This document shows, one piece after another, positions 61,582 to 64,000 of a stretch of DNA of 64,000 bases. How positions within the stretch are numbered: position 1 is the stretch's first letter; the number at the start of each line of letters is the position of its first letter. Position numbers and translations under genes: made by a program. The notes under the pieces were generated by a model that saw only the letters and a program-made list of their open reading frames with translations, did not search any database and was not told the DNA's origin. The DNA is from Candidatus Competibacteraceae bacterium (lineage in GTDB: Bacteria; Pseudomonadota; Gammaproteobacteria; Competibacterales; Competibacteraceae): the NCBI GenBank assembly GCA_016699715.1, contig CP065007.1, positions 868,001 to 932,000 of the forward strand, written 5' to 3'.

Positions 61582-62238
61582 TTAGCTTGCGCTCGCGACC
61601 AGTCGACGTAAGCCATCGCGCAGTTTGCAAAAACTGGGTGATGTATTTTGCTCCGGGTCCATTAGCGGCCCGATTTTTTCAGCCCATCCGTACTTCACCT
61701 GTCCCGGCAATGGCCATCCGGCTTTTTTGATGGCTGCCGAGCCTCCTGGATATATTGCGTCCGCGAGTAGCTCCCAAGTCCCACAGGCGCTATCTTGTAT
61801 ATAGCTGTCCAGCACTTTCCGCTTGGCGCGTGGATAAGCCTCCATCAAGGCTTGTTGATTGCCAAGATACCAAGCTTCCATCTCTTCAATGGCTAGTCGG
61901 AACAAGGTTTTTGGTGCATGAGGGTGACAAGATTCAGTCACGACTTGCAGCTCGTGCAAAAATTCAATGCAATTGCGTTTGTCTACATCCAATATCACCA
62001 CAACCGCATCAATTCCAGGTGTTTTCCCATAGCCACGCAACAGTTTCGGCAATTGATCGAGCAGAATCCGTTTGGAAGAGTCGCCTTTCGTAGATAATCC
62101 TTGAGGGATGCGGCCAATGCCTTTGTAGGCGAATAGGCGCCAAGTATGAGGTTCGCCCTGTGATCCCAGTAGTTGTGGCAGCAGCGTTTCCAACAATTTT
62201 TTCCCCGATTGATCTTCGACCAGAATCTCGATGTGCAT
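61582..62238 (-). CDS. DUF4276 TOPRIM-like protein of a two-gene ATPase system
   Basis: A 218-residue protein. IEILVEDQSGKKLLE (acidic residue early in a TOPRIM fold), VVVILDVDKRNC (Asp-x-Asp) and AIEEMEAWYLGN fit DUF4276, which is predicted to be a metal-dependent nuclease of the TOPRIM group. Its ATG lies two bases after the stop of the ATPase gene, so both are translated together. Similar ATPase/TOPRIM pairs (OLD-like, PARIS AriA/AriB, AbiL-like) are phage-defence systems. The family assignment is from motif memory. Confidence 0.7.
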   Translation of the reverse strand: MHIEILVEDQSGKKLLETLLPQLLGSQGEPHTWRLFAYKGIGRIPQGLSTKGDSSKRILLDQLPKLLRGYGKTPGIDAVVVILDVDKRNCIEFLHELQVVTESCHPHAPKTLFRLAIEEMEAWYLGNQQALMEAYPRAKRKVLDSYIQDSACGTWELLADAIYPGGSAAIKKAGWPLPGQVKYGWAEKIGPLMDPEQNTSPSFCKLRDGLRRLVASAS

Positions 62239-62240
62239 AC

Positions 62241-63482
62241 TCACCTCACATCGAGATAATCGCTGTACCACAATCCCCCCAGTGGTAATCCCTCAGCAAC
62301 CAGATTTTTCACGATTTCTAGGTCGGAGGCACGATGAACGGTAGAGTAACCATCTTTTTCCTTCTCCAGGGTCCAAACCTCTTTTGGTGTTAGAGCGTCG
62401 ACAAAATACGGCTGATGTGTAGTCACGAAAATCTGTGACGCATTTTTTTTTCCGGTTGCGTGGGAGCGGAACTCTTCAGCTAATGTTTCCAGTAACTTGT
62501 GATACAGACCATTTTCTGGTTCTTCAATGCAAATGAATGGTGGAGGATCTGGGTCTTCCAGCAGCAACAAGTAAGCGAAAATTTTCAATGTGCCATCAGA
62601 CATTTGTTGGGCAAAAAAAGGGTCTTTGAAAGCGCCATCATTGAAACGAAGCAGCACTCGCTTATCCTCAGTTACATGAGTGTCGATACTGGTAACTCCT
62701 GGGATTTTGGCTGCAATGCGTTCCAGAATAGTTTTGAATCGCGCTTTGTGTTCCCGCTCCATAAATTGCACGACGTTGCCGATATTGTCTCCGTGCACGT
62801 TTAAGTGTTTTTGCGGACCCGCACTAGGAAGACTACGTGCAGCGTCCGGGTGGAAATAAGATAGGTACCAGCCTTTTAGAAAATCGCGGAAGCGCTTGAT
62901 GCGAGGATGTTCTCTGAGCGTCCCGAGTGTGGCGATGCCGAGTTGGCGTGGATCAGTCAATTCAACTGTTTCCTGGGCACGGTCCTCCTCGTTCTCGGTT
63001 CTTGCATCATCTTCTACCGCATCCTCACCAGCCCACACCATACCCCTGCCGTGGTGGAGGCGCAAAAAAGGATAAGGTCGACCGTACTTTTGCCCTTTGC
63101 GGCGTTGTTTCAAGACCTCGGACTCGACAAATGGTCTTCCAAAGTCATCCAACGCAATTGCTAGTTCATAGGTAATAGGTCGTTCGTTAGTCGCTTCGCG
63201 GTAATGGATTTCGAAGCGGATGGCTTCTTTTGATCCCATCGAACGTAGACGCTCGAAACCACCACGCTGTTTTTGATCACAAGCGGTTTCTATATCCAGC
63301 GTCAAACAATCAGCGACAAAACCGAAGGCATCGAAAAGCGTGCTTTTACCTGTGCCGTTTTTTCCAATCACCACTGTGAAGGGGGTTAGCGAATCAATTT
63401 TTGGTTGACCGGAGAGTTTACCGAGCGTTACGTCTCGTAGCGCGCGGTAATTTTGTACGCGAAACCCCTCGATCAGTGCCAC
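62241..63482 (-). CDS. AAA15/21-type ABC-like ATPase, partner of the DUF4276 protein
   Basis: A 413-residue SMC/OLD-like ATPase: Walker A VVIGKNGTGKST (about residue 38), signature-like QMSDGTLKIFAYLLLLE, Walker B FICIEEPENGLY and the switch His in VTTHQPYFVDAL. It lacks a C-terminal TOPRIM domain; that role appears to be supplied by the following gene. The GTG start at 63482 has GCGAGGA upstream and gives the usual opening (IEGFRVQNYRALRDV). This gene and its partner are less GC-rich than the neighbours, which fits recent transfer. Confidence 0.8.
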   Translation of the reverse strand: MALIEGFRVQNYRALRDVTLGKLSGQPKIDSLTPFTVVIGKNGTGKSTLFDAFGFVADCLTLDIETACDQKQRGGFERLRSMGSKEAIRFEIHYREATNERPITYELAIALDDFGRPFVESEVLKQRRKGQKYGRPYPFLRLHHGRGMVWAGEDAVEDDARTENEEDRAQETVELTDPRQLGIATLGTLREHPRIKRFRDFLKGWYLSYFHPDAARSLPSAGPQKHLNVHGDNIGNVVQFMEREHKARFKTILERIAAKIPGVTSIDTHVTEDKRVLLRFNDGAFKDPFFAQQMSDGTLKIFAYLLLLEDPDPPPFICIEEPENGLYHKLLETLAEEFRSHATGKKNASQIFVTTHQPYFVDALTPKEVWTLEKEKDGYSTVHRASDLEIVKNLVAEGLPLGGLWYSDYLDVR

Positions 63483-63608
63483 TTCGTTTATCCTCGCGGT
63501 TTTTACGCTAGGCTATGGCAGAGCATAGCTGGCAGTAGCTGATGCTCCTGGAAATACTGGCGGGCGGTCTTCGCAACCACCCGCCGGTTTGGCCAGGTTT
63601 AGCCCGGT

Positions 63609-64000
63609 TTAGCCCGCCGTCGCCGGCGCGGGTGTTTGGTCCGCCGGTCCCTCAAGCTGTTGCACGGGTTCGCCGACGGGCAGCATCGCACCCTGTTTTT
63701 CCTGCGGCTTGCCGACCAGCAGCCGCAAGCCAGCGTGGAAGCACTGGCCGGCGTAGGTGAGTTCATGCAGGGATTGCAGCAGTTCGCCCAGTTCCTGATA
63801 GGCGTCCGGTGTTGGCATCAGCCGGATGCTGCGCTCCAGGTAGTCGCGGGCCTTGCCATTCTGCTGGCAGCGCTTGGCCAGCCGACCCAGCGTCAGCAGC
63901 AAATACGGGTCGTCGCCGTGCTTGGCCAGCCAGCCTTCGGCGGCGGCCAGTTGCGCGGTGGCATTGCCGCGCCCCAGCATCCCGTAACCGACCACCAGCT
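63609..64000 (-). CDS. hemY: HemY-like TPR protein, C-terminal part, cut by window end
   Basis: About 130 residues to the window edge, open at the 5' side. Tetratricopeptide repeats (AEGWLAKHGDDPYLLLTLGRLA, ARDYLERSIRLMPTPDAYQELGELL) match the C-terminal half of HemY of beta- and gammaproteobacteria, an inner-membrane protein associated with haem biosynthesis genes. The tail is Gln/Pro-rich. The 126 bases between this stop and the ATPase start contain no gene. Confidence 0.8.
   Translation of the reverse strand, partial: LVVGYGMLGRGNATAQLAAAEGWLAKHGDDPYLLLTLGRLAKRCQQNGKARDYLERSIRLMPTPDAYQELGELLQSLHELTYAGQCFHAGLRLLVGKPQEKQGAMLPVGEPVQQLEGPADQTPAPATAG

Noticed and set aside
1..64000. CRISPR array, rRNA or tRNA genes, or a prophage.
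   Set aside because: No regularly spaced repeats, no rRNA or tRNA signatures, and no phage structural genes were seen.

Overview
The window is about 64 kb of GC-rich DNA from a bacterium that is most likely a gammaproteobacterium. The evidence is the polA/DUF2782 neighbourhood, RecC, HemY, DciA (DUF721), the UbiD/flavoreductase pair and a canonical narXL-narK-narGHJI locus. The gene set (respiratory nitrate reductase, molybdenum cofactor genes, persulfide dioxygenase, membrane pyrophosphatase, TRAP transporter) suits a facultatively denitrifying, possibly Competibacter- or Chromatiales-like organism. That placement is inferred from gene content only; no rRNA or tRNA gene was found.

Left part (1-11,060). 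The tail of a polytopic membrane protein is followed by a nested transposon. An ISAzo13-like element (TAA target duplication, apparent -1 programmed frameshift in its transposase) was invaded near its left end by an IS1634-like element (ACTGTA duplication, transposase broken by frameshifts). Next come a candidate small RNA with its own promoter and terminator, a stand-alone acyl carrier protein, an acetyl-CoA-synthetase-like ligase, and a divergent Pat-type lysine acetyltransferase that probably controls such ligases. A second ISAzo13-like element (TTA duplication) sits 30 bp before a persulfide dioxygenase gene.

Nitrate region (11,087-28,855). mobA and mobB flank narL, narX, a NarK1-NarK2 fusion, a second NarK, and narGHJI. 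narX is cut exactly at its phosphoacceptor H-box by an IS66-type element with a perfect 8-bp target duplication; removing the element restores a 645-residue reading frame. A NarL-type 7-2-7 palindrome and a weak FNR-like box lie upstream of narK.

Central part (29,043-45,206). The genes are DciA, RecC (no recB or recD beside it), a TetR regulator, a YegI/YegK/YegL-type kinase-phosphatase-VWA triad, a lipoprotein, DUF423, a haloacid dehalogenase, a K+-dependent-type membrane pyrophosphatase, a CBS-pair protein, and a Tat-exported DUF362 protein followed by a NapH-like polyferredoxin.

Right part (45,325-64,000). larC, larE and larB make the nickel-pincer cofactor, but there is no larA here. They are followed by an extra atpC, polA, a ruined DUF262 defence-type gene carrying an IS200/IS605-like remnant and a 56-base hairpin, a Mut7-C protein, DUF2782, rtcB with a strong promoter and structured leader, and a TRAP transporter whose dctQ has a single in-frame stop. 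ubiD and its flavoreductase neighbour, a two-gene ATPase/TOPRIM module resembling anti-phage systems, and the 3' end of hemY complete the window.
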